A stretch of 64,000 bases of DNA from Pseudomonas sp. Irchel 3E13 (lineage in GTDB: Bacteria > Pseudomonadota > Gammaproteobacteria > Pseudomonadales > Pseudomonadaceae), in assembly GCF_900187455.1 (NCBI RefSeq), contig NZ_FYDX01000003.1, positions 62,001 through 126,000 on the forward strand. The letters are read 5' to 3'. Below are positions 8,468-16,457 of the stretch, piece by piece. Every line of letters begins with the position of its first letter. Within the stretch, counting starts at the first letter, position 1. A model generated the notes under the pieces. The model did not search any database. It was not told where the DNA came from and saw only the letters and a program-made list of their open reading frames with translations. A program made the position numbers and the translations under genes.

Positions 8468-8938
8468 GTGAACATCAAATGGGCTGACAAACTGCGCAAG
8501 GGCCTGCATGGCGCCGCCGACTCGCTGGGCAATCTGTGCGTCGAGTCGTTCCACTACCTGGCCCTGTTCGGCATCGGCGGCATCACCGCCTGGGCCGCGG
8601 TAATGACTTTCATCGACATGCTCGGCAAGGGCGGGGTCAGCGTCGACGATATCCTCCTGCTGTTCATCTACCTCGAGCTGGGCGCGATGGTGGGGATCTA
8701 CTTCAAGACCAACCACATGCCGATCCGCTTCCTGCTGTATGTGGCGATCACCGCGCTGACCCGCTTGCTGATCGGCGACGTTTCCCACCACAAGGCGCCG
8801 GATGTCGGGCTGCTGTACCTGTGCGGCGGGATCCTGCTGCTGTCGTTCTCGATCCTGGTGGTGCGCTATGCCTCGTCGCGCTATCCGTCGAGCCGGGTGA
8901 TCGATGCCAATGGCAAGGAGATCGAGGAAGGGCGTTGA
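8468..8938 (+). CDS. psiE: PsiE-family phosphate-starvation-inducible membrane protein
   Basis: A 156-aa inner-membrane protein with four predicted helices, for example YLALFGIGGITAWAAVMTFI and PDVGLLYLCGGILLLSFSILVV. It carries the family pattern around LLLFIYLELGAMVGIYFKTNHMP. The start is a GTG with AAGGAA upstream; the frame is open to 8252 but that stretch looks non-coding. PsiE proteins are induced by phosphate starvation in enterobacteria, with unknown function; no Pho box is clear here. Confidence 0.85.
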   Translation: MNIKWADKLRKGLHGAADSLGNLCVESFHYLALFGIGGITAWAAVMTFIDMLGKGGVSVDDILLLFIYLELGAMVGIYFKTNHMPIRFLLYVAITALTRLLIGDVSHHKAPDVGLLYLCGGILLLSFSILVVRYASSRYPSSRVIDANGKEIEEGR

Positions 8939-8948
8939 TGGCTTTCTA

Positions 8949-9089
8949 GGCTCTGTATGAAAAGCCTTGATACTCGGTGATGCTGCGTTGAAAACAGCCT
9001 CGGAATGCTCATTTACAACCCGTAAACTCCGCTTCCTCGGCTGTTTTCGCCTTGCCTGACCTTCGTCTCAAGGCTTTTCATACAGAGCC
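8949..9089. mobile_element. MITE-like palindromic element with 21-bp terminal inverted repeats and TA flanks
   Basis: Perfect 21-bp terminal inverted repeats, starting GGCTCTGTATG (8949-8969) and mirrored at 9069-9089, enclose a second inverted pair GAAAACAGCC/GGCTGTTTTC (8990-8999 and 9039-9048) and an inner TTTAC/GTAAA. The whole element can fold as one long hairpin. It has no coding capacity and is flanked by TA on both sides (8947-8948, 9090-9091), the duplication expected for IS630/Tc1-type insertion. It lies 10 bp upstream of the 24-bp element that precedes the desaturase gene. Confidence 0.75.
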
Positions 9090-9099
9090 TAAGTCGCTT

Positions 9100-9123
9100 A
9101 TAACCAAACGATCTGCAAGATTT
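9100..9123 (+). promoter_or_regulatory. Shared 24-bp element, copy A (likely ECF-sigma or activator site)
   Basis: It starts ATAACCAA and ends CGATCTGCAAGATTT. A copy differing at one base is at 12565-12588, upstream of the TonB receptor. Both are in the same orientation, 51 and 76 nt before the start codons of the desaturase and receptor, and the flanking bases are not conserved. The ECF sigma gene lies between the two transcription units, so it is the obvious candidate to read this site. No experimental support. Confidence 0.65.
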
Positions 9124-9174
9124 TTCCGCCTCACTCCACAAGCGGAGGTCAGCCAATGATCCAGGACCTCCGCA

Positions 9175-10116
9175 ATGCCCCATTACCTCGACGACGCCCA
9201 GCGCGAAGATGTGCTGCGCCTGCAAGCCAGTTTCCTCGGCCGCAGCGAGTGGCCGACCTGGCTGTTGCTGGTCGGCGTCTATGCCGGCTGGTTCGCGTTG
9301 CTGCTGGGCAGTCCGGTCCTTGGCGTGTGGCCGACGACCGTGTTGCTGGTGCCGCTGCTGGTGCTCTGGCTGTCGCTGCAACATGAACTGCTGCACGGTC
9401 ATCCGACGCGTTTCCTCTGGCTTAACAAACTGATCGGCTACGCGCCGTTCGCGGTCTGGTATCCGTACACCCTGTACCGCGACAGCCACCTGCTGCACCA
9501 CCGCGATGAAGATCTCACTTTGCCGGGCCGCGACCCGGAAAGCCGCTACCTCAGCCGTCAGCACTGGCAACGCGCGCCGCGCCTGGCGCGGGCCTTGCGC
9601 TGGCTGGACAAGACCGTGCCGGGGCGGGTGCTCAGTGGTGCGCCGCAAGCGCTGTTCGGCCTGGCGCGGGAAGAATTTGCCCGGCTGGCTAAGGGCGATC
9701 GGCAGGCGTGGCTGATGTGGCTGACCCACGGCGCCGTCACCCTGCTGATGTTCACCTTCATCGCCCAATACAGCGCGCTGTCGGTGGCGCACTACGTGTT
9801 TTTCGTCAGCGTGCCGGCGTTGTCGCTGGCGATGGTGCGTTCGTTTTATGAACACCGTCCCGCCGAGCGACCGGAGCAGCGCACCGTGCTCAACGAGGCC
9901 GGCTGGCCCTGGACCTGGTTGTTCCTGCACCTGAACCTGCACTTGGTGCATCACGATCTTCCGGGCTTGCAGTGGTATTTCCTGCCGCAGGTCTACCGTC
10001 GGCGCCGCGAGCAGTGGCTGGCGCGCAGCGGCGGCTTCCTGGTGCACGGCTATGGCGAGCTGTTTCGCCGCAACGCCTTGCGCCCCATCGACAGCCCCGA
10101 ACATCCCCACGCCTGA
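9175..10116 (+). CDS. Membrane di-iron fatty acid desaturase/hydroxylase family protein
   Basis: A 313-aa integral membrane oxygenase. The three histidine boxes of the family are present: HELLHGH at 70-76, HLLHH at 105-109 and HLNLHLVHH at 252-260, which bind the two irons. Hydrophobic helices lie around 25-65 and 185-225. The family includes desaturases, hydroxylases and ketolases, so the substrate is open. An AGGA lies 8 nt before the ATG; another ATG at 9156 with a better GGAGG is out of frame. The PhnD-like gene follows after 14 nt. Confidence 0.85.
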   Translation: MPHYLDDAQREDVLRLQASFLGRSEWPTWLLLVGVYAGWFALLLGSPVLGVWPTTVLLVPLLVLWLSLQHELLHGHPTRFLWLNKLIGYAPFAVWYPYTLYRDSHLLHHRDEDLTLPGRDPESRYLSRQHWQRAPRLARALRWLDKTVPGRVLSGAPQALFGLAREEFARLAKGDRQAWLMWLTHGAVTLLMFTFIAQYSALSVAHYVFFVSVPALSLAMVRSFYEHRPAERPEQRTVLNEAGWPWTWLFLHLNLHLVHHDLPGLQWYFLPQVYRRRREQWLARSGGFLVHGYGELFRRNALRPIDSPEHPHA

Positions 10117-10130
10117 GCCGGAGTCCGCCC

Positions 10131-10934
10131 ATGTCCCAGGGTTTTGCCGAATTGTTGATGTACGTGGCGCCGCCGCGGGTTTGCGCCGCCAGCGAGGCGT
10201 GGTTGCAGCGCACGCTGACGCTGCTCGGTGCCAGCCGCCTCGACGTGGGCGGGCTGGACCTGCCGGGCCTGTGGCTGTCGCCGCACTTGCTCTTCACCCA
10301 GACCTGCGGCTATCCGTTGATGACCCTGCTGCGCGGCAAGGTGCGGGTGATTGGCCGGCCCGTCTACGAACTGCCCTACAGCGGCGGTGGCGACCATTGC
10401 AGCCTGCTGGTGGCCCGGGTGGACGACCCGCGCCGCGAGCTGGCGGCGTTTTTCGACAGCCACGGCCTGATCAACAGCCCCGACTCCAATTCCGGCATGA
10501 ATCTGCTGCGCCATCGCCTCGCGCCACTGCAACGCGAGGGCCGCTTCTTTTCGGCCATCAGCTACACCGGCGGCCATCGCGACAGCCTGCGCGCCTTGCG
10601 CGAGCGGCGCGGCGATCTGGCGGCCATCGACAGCGTGACCTGGGGTTACCTCGCCCGTGACCACAGCGAGGAAGTCGCCGGGCTGCGCATTCTCGATATC
10701 AGTGCGCCGAGCCCGAGCTTGCCGTTCATCGGTCCCGCGCACCTCGACCAGAACACCGCGGCGCAAATACGCGAAGCGCTGAACCAGGCGCTGCGGGACT
10801 TGCCGGACGTGGCCGCAACCCTCGCGATTCGCCAGGTGCTGCCGGCCAGCGAGGCGGATTACCAGGTGCTGCTGGATTACCGCGACGAGGCCGCCAAGCG
10901 GGGCTTGGCGCGGATTCACCCCGAAGACGGGTAA
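10131..10934 (+). CDS. PhnD-like (phosphonate/phosphite-binding fold) protein without signal peptide
   Basis: A 267-aa protein related to substrate-binding proteins of phosphate/phosphonate ABC transporters (the region from about 35 to 235, with SGGGDHCSLLVAR, AFFDSHGLINSPDSNSGMNLLRHRL and IDSVTWGYLAR, follows that fold). The N-terminus (MSQGFAELLMYVAPPRV) is not a signal peptide or lipoprotein leader, and no permease or ATPase gene is near. It may act in the cytoplasm as a sensor or enzyme, as happens in other families built on this fold. It is co-transcribed with the desaturase. Confidence 0.75.
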   Translation: MSQGFAELLMYVAPPRVCAASEAWLQRTLTLLGASRLDVGGLDLPGLWLSPHLLFTQTCGYPLMTLLRGKVRVIGRPVYELPYSGGGDHCSLLVARVDDPRRELAAFFDSHGLINSPDSNSGMNLLRHRLAPLQREGRFFSAISYTGGHRDSLRALRERRGDLAAIDSVTWGYLARDHSEEVAGLRILDISAPSPSLPFIGPAHLDQNTAAQIREALNQALRDLPDVAATLAIRQVLPASEADYQVLLDYRDEAAKRGLARIHPEDG

Positions 10935-11050
10935 TTCCATTAGCGAATATAAGAATGCTTTTTAAATATTTTTAAAGAATAAGACCTCCCACTAGCATGG
11001 CGTCACCGGACCACCGGACATTTCAAGCAATCCTCCTTCTGGAGCCTTTC

Positions 11051-11557
11051 ATGTCCGGTATCGAAAACTCTCACAGCGATTACGTGGGCGGCTTGTTCCG
11101 CAGTCATTACCAGTGGCTGTGCCTGCGTTTGCGCCGGCATCTGGGCGAAAGCGGCGCGGAAGATATCGCCGCCGACACCTTCGTGCAGTTGCTCAGCGCG
11201 CCGGGTGTGGAACCGATCCGCCAGCCGCGGGCGCTGCTCACCACCATCGCCCAGCGCCTGATGTACCAGCTCTGGCGCCGCCGCGACCTGGAGCGTGCCT
11301 ACCTCGAGGCCCTGCACTTCGACGACGAGGCGCAGGCGCCCTCGCCGGAAGAACTGACGCAAATGATTGAGGCGCTGCAGATCATCGACAGCCTGCTCGA
11401 CGGCCTGCCGGCCAAGGTCAAGGCGACCTTCCTGCTGTCCCAGGTCAACGGCCTGACGTACCCGGAAATCGCCGCGCAACTGGGCATCTCGCAACGCTCG
11501 GTGAGCGACTACATGGCCAAGGCCATCCACCGTTGTCTCAAGGCCAGCCTGGAGTGA
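11051..11557 (+). CDS. FecI-like ECF sigma factor
   Basis: A 168-aa ECF sigma-70 factor. Region 2 is at about 15-75 (LFRSHYQWLCLRLRRHL, AEDIAADTFVQLL, PRALLTTIAQRLMYQLWRR) and region 4 at about 110-160 (LDGLPAKVKATFLLSQVNGLTYPEIAAQLGISQRSVSDYM). The ATG at 11051 has GGAG 6 nt upstream. It overlaps no gene but sits 1 nt from its FecR partner. The upstream 116 bp is AT-rich but holds no convincing Fur box, unlike the fecI gene at 23.9 kb. Its target is probably the 24-bp element at 9100 and 12565. Confidence 0.92.
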   Translation: MSGIENSHSDYVGGLFRSHYQWLCLRLRRHLGESGAEDIAADTFVQLLSAPGVEPIRQPRALLTTIAQRLMYQLWRRRDLERAYLEALHFDDEAQAPSPEELTQMIEALQIIDSLLDGLPAKVKATFLLSQVNGLTYPEIAAQLGISQRSVSDYMAKAIHRCLKASLE

Positions 11558-11558
11558 T

Positions 11559-12509
11559 ATGAGCGCTGAACAGGACCACCTGATCGAACAGGCCACCCGC
11601 TGGATCGTGCTGCTGCGCTCGGGGCATGCCAGCGATGCGGAGCGCCTGGCCTTCCAGGCCTGGCGCGCCCGCGACCCGCGTCACGAAGAACTCTGCCTGC
11701 GCCTGGAACGCACCCTCGGGGTGTTCCAGGTGCCGGTCGCCCAAGGGGTTGATGGCAACGTGCTGCAACGCGCGCTGAATGCGCCGTCGAGCCGACGCAA
11801 GGTGCTGCAACGGGCGTTGCTCGGCGCCGGGTTGATGATCGGCGGCGGCCTGACCCTCAGCTCCGGGCTGCCGTCGCTGGACAGCCTGAGCGCGGACATC
11901 TCGACCGGCATCGGCCAGCGCCAGACCGTGCAACTGGACGACGGCAGCGAACTGGTGCTCAACGCGCAAAGCGCGGCGGACGTGCGCTTCGACGAGCAGC
12001 GCCGGCTGCTCAAGTGGCGCGGCGGCGAGGGCCTGGTGCGGGTGGTCAACGACCGCCGCCCGTTCATCGTCCAGACCGACGCCGGCGACCTGTTCGCCAG
12101 CGCGGCCCAGGTGCTGGTGCGCGAGCGCGGCGCGCAATGCCGGGTTGGCGCGCTGGATGCGCCGGTGCAGATCGTCACCCGCGGAGGTGATCGCCTGCAG
12201 CTCCAGGCCGGGCAGGAAGTCAGCTTCGACCGCTACCGTTTCGGCGTCGTCCAGGCCGTGCGCAACGGCGACAGCGCCTGGGTCAACGGCCTGCTGGAAG
12301 TGCGCGACAGCCCGCTCAGCGACGTGATCGAAGCGCTACGGCCTTACCGTCATGGCGTCCTGCGCCTCGACCCGGCGATCGCCGGGCTGCGGGTCAGCGG
12401 CCTTTATCGGCTCGACCAGAGCGATGTGGTGCTGGAAGCCTTGAGCCGAACCTTGCCGATTCGCGTGACTCGGCGCAGTGACTATTGGGTGACACTGGTT
12501 CCGGCATAA
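11559..12509 (+). CDS. FecR-type anti-sigma/signal transducer
   Basis: A 316-aa inner-membrane regulator. The N-terminal cytoplasmic anti-sigma domain (about 1-75, DUF4880 type: HLIEQATRWIVLLRSGHASDAERLAFQAW) is followed by one membrane segment (about 86-106) and a periplasmic FecR domain (RQTVQLDDGSELVLNAQSAADVRF) with a C-terminal STN-interacting part. It should relay occupancy of the receptor encoded downstream to the sigma factor encoded upstream. It starts 1 nt after the sigma stop. Confidence 0.92.
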   Translation: MSAEQDHLIEQATRWIVLLRSGHASDAERLAFQAWRARDPRHEELCLRLERTLGVFQVPVAQGVDGNVLQRALNAPSSRRKVLQRALLGAGLMIGGGLTLSSGLPSLDSLSADISTGIGQRQTVQLDDGSELVLNAQSAADVRFDEQRRLLKWRGGEGLVRVVNDRRPFIVQTDAGDLFASAAQVLVRERGAQCRVGALDAPVQIVTRGGDRLQLQAGQEVSFDRYRFGVVQAVRNGDSAWVNGLLEVRDSPLSDVIEALRPYRHGVLRLDPAIAGLRVSGLYRLDQSDVVLEALSRTLPIRVTRRSDYWVTLVPA

Positions 12510-12564
12510 ATGTGGTCGCTGCCATGTGCTAGCCGACCTATCTTAAGCACCCGGTTCTAAGCCC

Positions 12565-12588
12565 ATAACCAATCGATCTGCAAGATTT
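12565..12588 (+). promoter_or_regulatory. Shared 24-bp element, copy B, before the TonB receptor
   Basis: Identical to copy A at 9100-9123 except for T in place of A at position 9. It sits in the 155-bp gap between fecR and the receptor gene, where an ECF-dependent promoter is expected. I found no third copy in the window, in particular none before the two iron-type receptors. Confidence 0.65.
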
Positions 12589-12664
12589 CCCCTGCCTGCG
12601 CCACACCTTTCCCGTAAGCGCTGCCGAGGGAGCAGCGTCGTTTGATTCCGTGGGGGGAATCGTT

Positions 12665-15331
12665 GTGCGCAAGAGCAAACACAAGATCCAACGCAACACG
12701 ACATCCGCAACCGGTGCCATCGCGTTCAGCCTGCTGCTGAGCGGCATGGCGTTCGCTGACGAAGCCCGGCAGAACTGGCATATCAATCCCGGCCCGCTGG
12801 ACGAGGTGCTGCTGAGCATCAGCCGGCAGAGCGGCCAGGTGATTTCCTTCACCCCGGAACTGGGCCGTTATTCTTCGGCGCGGGTCGACGGCAACCTCTC
12901 CGCCGAGCAGGCGATCAGTGCCGCGCTGCGTGGCACCGGCCTGGAGCTGGAAGTCAGCCCGACCGGCGCGTTCATCATCAAGGACAACGGCGCCGAACCC
13001 GCGGCGACCACCGCCGCCAGCGCCAGCACGGTGGCGCGCAATCAGACTTCCGCGGCCAGCGTGCCGACCCTGGACCGGGTGGTTGCCCTCGGCACCCGCC
13101 GCAGCGACGCCACCGCGTTGACCAGCGCCGCCCCGGTGGATGTGATCAACAGCGAAGAGCTGGTGCAGACCGGTGCCACCACCCTGAACCAGGCGCTGTT
13201 CCAGTTGCTGCCGTCGTTCAACTTCCCGCAGAACCAGAGCGCCACCCGCGGCCAGAACCCCAAGGGCGCTTCGTTGCGCGGGCTGGCGCCGGACCAGACA
13301 CTGGTGCTGGTCAACGGCAAGCGCCGGCATGCCTCGGCGGTGGTGAACATTTCCAGCGGCGTGCCGTTCATTGGCGCCCAGCCAGTGGATCTGGACATGA
13401 TCCCGATCAGCGCTATCGACCACGTCGAAGTGCTGCGCGACGGCGCCTCGGCGCAGTACGGCTCCGACGCGGTGGCCGGGGTGGTCAATATCGTGCTCAA
13501 GGAGCGCGACACAGGTGGGCAGATCAACACTCAGGTCGGCCAGTACGGCCAGGGCGACGGCTTCAACAAGAGCGCCGATGGCTGGTACGGCATAGGCCTG
13601 CCGGGCGATGGTTTCCTGACCCTGAGCTTCAACGGCGTCAACAGCAAACCCACCGATATCGGTGACAGATACGTCGCCGACGGCAAGCTGCAGGACCCGC
13701 GCTGGGGCGGTGCCGGTCGCGACAAATACAACCTCGCGGCGAACGCCGAGGTCGGTCTGAACGATCAATGGCGGCTGTACAGCTTCGCCACCTTCGGCCA
13801 GGACAAATCGATCAACAACACGCCGCCGTTGCTGGCGTCCAACCCCAACAACGTCGCGTCGATCTACCCCAACGGGACCATCCCGAAGTACCGCTTCCGC
13901 TACGAAGATTCCTCGCTGACGGTGGGTTCGCGCTTTGAAGACGAGGTCATCGGTCGCCTCGATATCAGCGCCACCTATGGCCGCGACAAGCACGACGAGT
14001 TGGCCTTCGACACGGTCAACCCGAGCTACGGCGCCAGCAGCCCGACCAAGTTCGACGTTGCCACCCTGATCAACGAACAGACCAACGTCGGCATCGACTA
14101 CACCAAGGACCTGCCGGTGGCCTGGTCGGACAACCCGCTGACGGTGTCCGCCGGCGTCGCCTACCGCCACGAGGAGTACACCCTGGAGGCGGGCGACTAC
14201 GACTCCTATTCCTACGGCGGCATCGACGGTGTGCAGGTCGGCGCGGTGCAGGCTTCCGGGCTGACACCGGATGATGCGGGCGTCTACAAGCGTGATGTCG
14301 GCGGCGTGTACTTCGGCCTGGAAAACCAGCTCACCGAGAAATTCCAGGTGGGTATCGCCGGGCGTACCGAGCACTACTCGGACTTCGGCTCGGCCACCAC
14401 CGGCAAGCTCTCGGCGCGTTATGAACTGACCCCGCAAGTGGGCCTGCGCGCCACGGTCAACAGCGCCTACCGCGCCCCGACCCTGGGCCAGATCGGCACG
14501 TCCTGGACCACCACCACCAACGTCGATGTCAACGGCAACCCGGTGCTGACCCGCATGCTGCCGGTGGACCACCCGGCTGCCCAGGCGCTGGGCGCCGAGG
14601 CATTGAAACCGGAGAAATCCACCAACTACTCGCTGGGCGTGGTGTTCCGGCCGAGCGAGCAGGCCTCGCTGACCATCGACGCCTACCAGATCACCATCCG
14701 CGACCGCCTGCTCTACAGCGGCGGCATCTCCGGGCCGGATGCCGAGCGCATCCTCGCCGCCGCCGGCTACGGCCAGTACAGCTGGGCGCAGTTCATGACC
14801 AACGCGGCCAACACCCGGACCCGCGGTGTCGACATCGTCGGCAAGTACAACCTCGACCTCAAGCAGTTGGGCAGCCTGGCGCTGTCGGCCGGCTTCACCA
14901 AGGCGCGGACCACCATCGAGTCGGTCAATGCCAGCCCTTACGGCTTCGACATCCTGACTCGCGAGGCCCGTGGCTTCCTTGAACACGGTTACCCGGAAAG
15001 CAAGCTGGTGCTCGGCGCGGTGCATCGCTACGGCCCGTGGACGGTGAGCCTGTCCGAGACCCGCTACGGCGAGTACCGCAAATACGCGGCCTCGGCGGCC
15101 AACGCCCAGTACGACCAGACCTTCTCGGCGCAGTGGAACACCGACCTGGACGTGAACTACGCGTTCACCAGGCAACTGAAACTCTCGGTGGGCGCCAACA
15201 ACCTGTTCAACAGCAAACCGGACGACTTCAACCTCCGCCTGCGCCAGACGCCGGGGCAGCAGTACAGCTACCTCGCGCCGTCGGCGCCGGAGGGGGCGTT
15301 CTATTACACCAAGCTCACTTACGACTTCTGA
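12665..15331 (+). CDS. TonB-dependent outer-membrane receptor with N-terminal signalling (STN) domain
   Basis: An 888-aa outer-membrane transporter and transducer. Signal peptide about 1-31, STN domain about 35-105 (WHINPGPLDEVLLSISRQSGQV), plug about 150-270 (SLRGLAPDQTLVLVNGKRRH, VEVLRDGASAQYGSDAVAGVVNI), then the beta-barrel ending in Phe (KLTYDF). The STN domain shows it signals through FecR. The plug is of the class found in receptors for organic nutrients as well as siderophores and lacks FecA, FoxA or FpvA hallmarks. The GTG at 12665 has GGGGGGAA upstream; 12650 (GTG) is possible. Confidence 0.92.
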   Translation: MRKSKHKIQRNTTSATGAIAFSLLLSGMAFADEARQNWHINPGPLDEVLLSISRQSGQVISFTPELGRYSSARVDGNLSAEQAISAALRGTGLELEVSPTGAFIIKDNGAEPAATTAASASTVARNQTSAASVPTLDRVVALGTRRSDATALTSAAPVDVINSEELVQTGATTLNQALFQLLPSFNFPQNQSATRGQNPKGASLRGLAPDQTLVLVNGKRRHASAVVNISSGVPFIGAQPVDLDMIPISAIDHVEVLRDGASAQYGSDAVAGVVNIVLKERDTGGQINTQVGQYGQGDGFNKSADGWYGIGLPGDGFLTLSFNGVNSKPTDIGDRYVADGKLQDPRWGGAGRDKYNLAANAEVGLNDQWRLYSFATFGQDKSINNTPPLLASNPNNVASIYPNGTIPKYRFRYEDSSLTVGSRFEDEVIGRLDISATYGRDKHDELAFDTVNPSYGASSPTKFDVATLINEQTNVGIDYTKDLPVAWSDNPLTVSAGVAYRHEEYTLEAGDYDSYSYGGIDGVQVGAVQASGLTPDDAGVYKRDVGGVYFGLENQLTEKFQVGIAGRTEHYSDFGSATTGKLSARYELTPQVGLRATVNSAYRAPTLGQIGTSWTTTTNVDVNGNPVLTRMLPVDHPAAQALGAEALKPEKSTNYSLGVVFRPSEQASLTIDAYQITIRDRLLYSGGISGPDAERILAAAGYGQYSWAQFMTNAANTRTRGVDIVGKYNLDLKQLGSLALSAGFTKARTTIESVNASPYGFDILTREARGFLEHGYPESKLVLGAVHRYGPWTVSLSETRYGEYRKYAASAANAQYDQTFSAQWNTDLDVNYAFTRQLKLSVGANNLFNSKPDDFNLRLRQTPGQQYSYLAPSAPEGAFYYTKLTYDF

Positions 15332-15350
15332 TCTGAGGCAGCGCTGCAGC

Positions 15351-15411
15351 CTTCGCGAGCAAGCCCGCGCCTACAGGGGACGACCGTGTAGGCGCGAGCT
15401 TGCTCGCGAAG
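15351..15411. repeat. REP doublet (inverted pair)
   Basis: Two 25-bp arms, 15351-15375 and 15387-15411, are complementary except for one position near the centre (AAGC-C-CGCGCC versus GGCGCG-A-GCTT). They match the GTAGGAGCGAGCTTGCTCGC family seen elsewhere in the window, here with GTAGGCGCGAGC. It lies between the receptor and the binding-protein gene and may attenuate transcription into the latter. Confidence 0.85.
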
Positions 15412-15448
15412 GGCCGCAGCGCGGTCCCTCCGTGCACCGAGGCACACC

Positions 15449-16453
15449 ATGAAACCACTGAAAACCCTCCTGGCCGGCTCGCTGCTGACCCTGTCCCTGC
15501 TCACCCACGCCGCCGACAAACCGCAACCCATCCACTTTGGCGACATCACCTGGGAAAGCGGCAGCCTGATCACCGAGATCCTCCGCACTCTGGTGGAAAA
15601 GGGCTACGGCTACACCACCGACACACTGCCGGGCAGCACCGTCAGCCTTGAAGCGGCGCTGGCGAAAAACGATATCCAGGTCATTGGCGAAGAATGGGCC
15701 GGGCGCAGTCCGGCCTGGGTCAGGGCCGAAGCCGAAGGCAAGGTGTTCGGCCTCGGCGACACGGTCAAGGGCGCCACCGAAGGCTGGTGGGTGCCGGAAT
15801 TCGTCATCAAGGGCGACCCCGAGCGCGGCCTCGCGCCGCTGGCACCGGAGCTGAAATCGGTGGCCGACCTGCCGCGCTACGCCCATGTCTTCAAGGACCC
15901 GGAATCCCCCGACAAGGGCCGCTTCCTCAACAGCCCAACCGGCTGGACCTCGGAAATCGTCAACAGCCAGAAACTCAAGGCCTATGGGCTCACCGACAGC
16001 TACGTCAACTTCCGCACCGGCTCCGGCGCGGCGCTGGATGCCGAGGTCGGCGCGTCGATCCGGCGTGGCAAGCCGGTGCTGTTCTACTACTGGTCGCCGA
16101 CGCCGCTGCTGGGCCGCTACAAGCTGGTGAAGCTGGAAGAACCACCGTTCGACGCCGAGGCCTGGAAGACCCTGTCCGACGCCAACAACCCCAACCCGCG
16201 TGGCACCCGCTCGATGCCGGCGCGCCTGGCGATCGGCGTGTCCGCGCCGTTCCGCACGCAGTACCCGGAGCTGGTGGCGTTCTTCGAGAAAGTCGATTTG
16301 CCCATCGATCTGCTCAACCAGACCCTCGGCCAGATGGCGGAAAAGCGTCTGCAACCCAAGGCCGTGGCCCAGGCCTTCCTGCGCGATCACCCGGAAGTGT
16401 GGCGCGCCTGGCTGCCGGCGGATGTGGCGGCGAAGGTGAGCGGGAGCCTGTGA
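15449..16453 (+). CDS. Periplasmic glycine-betaine/choline-type ABC substrate-binding protein (orphan)
   Basis: A 334-aa secreted binding protein of the OpuAC/ProX/ChoX class. Signal peptide about 1-22 (cleavage near LTHA/ADKP). The mature protein is rich in aromatic residues at positions typical of quaternary-ammonium binding sites (ITWESG, GEEWAGRSPAW, EGWWVPEF, FYYWSPTPLLG). No permease or ATPase gene is near. In Pseudomonas, several such orphan proteins (CbcX, BetX, CaiX) feed one shared CbcWV transporter, so this may be another member. Its neighbours suggest a substrate that is then catabolised. Confidence 0.85.
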   Translation: MKPLKTLLAGSLLTLSLLTHAADKPQPIHFGDITWESGSLITEILRTLVEKGYGYTTDTLPGSTVSLEAALAKNDIQVIGEEWAGRSPAWVRAEAEGKVFGLGDTVKGATEGWWVPEFVIKGDPERGLAPLAPELKSVADLPRYAHVFKDPESPDKGRFLNSPTGWTSEIVNSQKLKAYGLTDSYVNFRTGSGAALDAEVGASIRRGKPVLFYYWSPTPLLGRYKLVKLEEPPFDAEAWKTLSDANNPNPRGTRSMPARLAIGVSAPFRTQYPELVAFFEKVDLPIDLLNQTLGQMAEKRLQPKAVAQAFLRDHPEVWRAWLPADVAAKVSGSL

Positions 16454-16457
16454 TTGC

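Noticed and set aside
10935-11050. Fur box before the ECF sigma gene at 11051
   Set aside because: The stretch is AT-rich (TTTTTAAATATTTTTAAAG) but I could not align it to the 19-bp Fur pattern at anything near the quality of the two sites at 23.97 and 24.08 kb.
12557-15175. 872-codon ORF antisense to the TonB receptor gene
   Set aside because: Third-position GC bias of the receptor gene keeps the antisense frame open; the translation is low-complexity (V, G, R, A rich) with no domain. Same for the long ORFs antisense to the FUSC, MFS, fecA, algI and algG genes.
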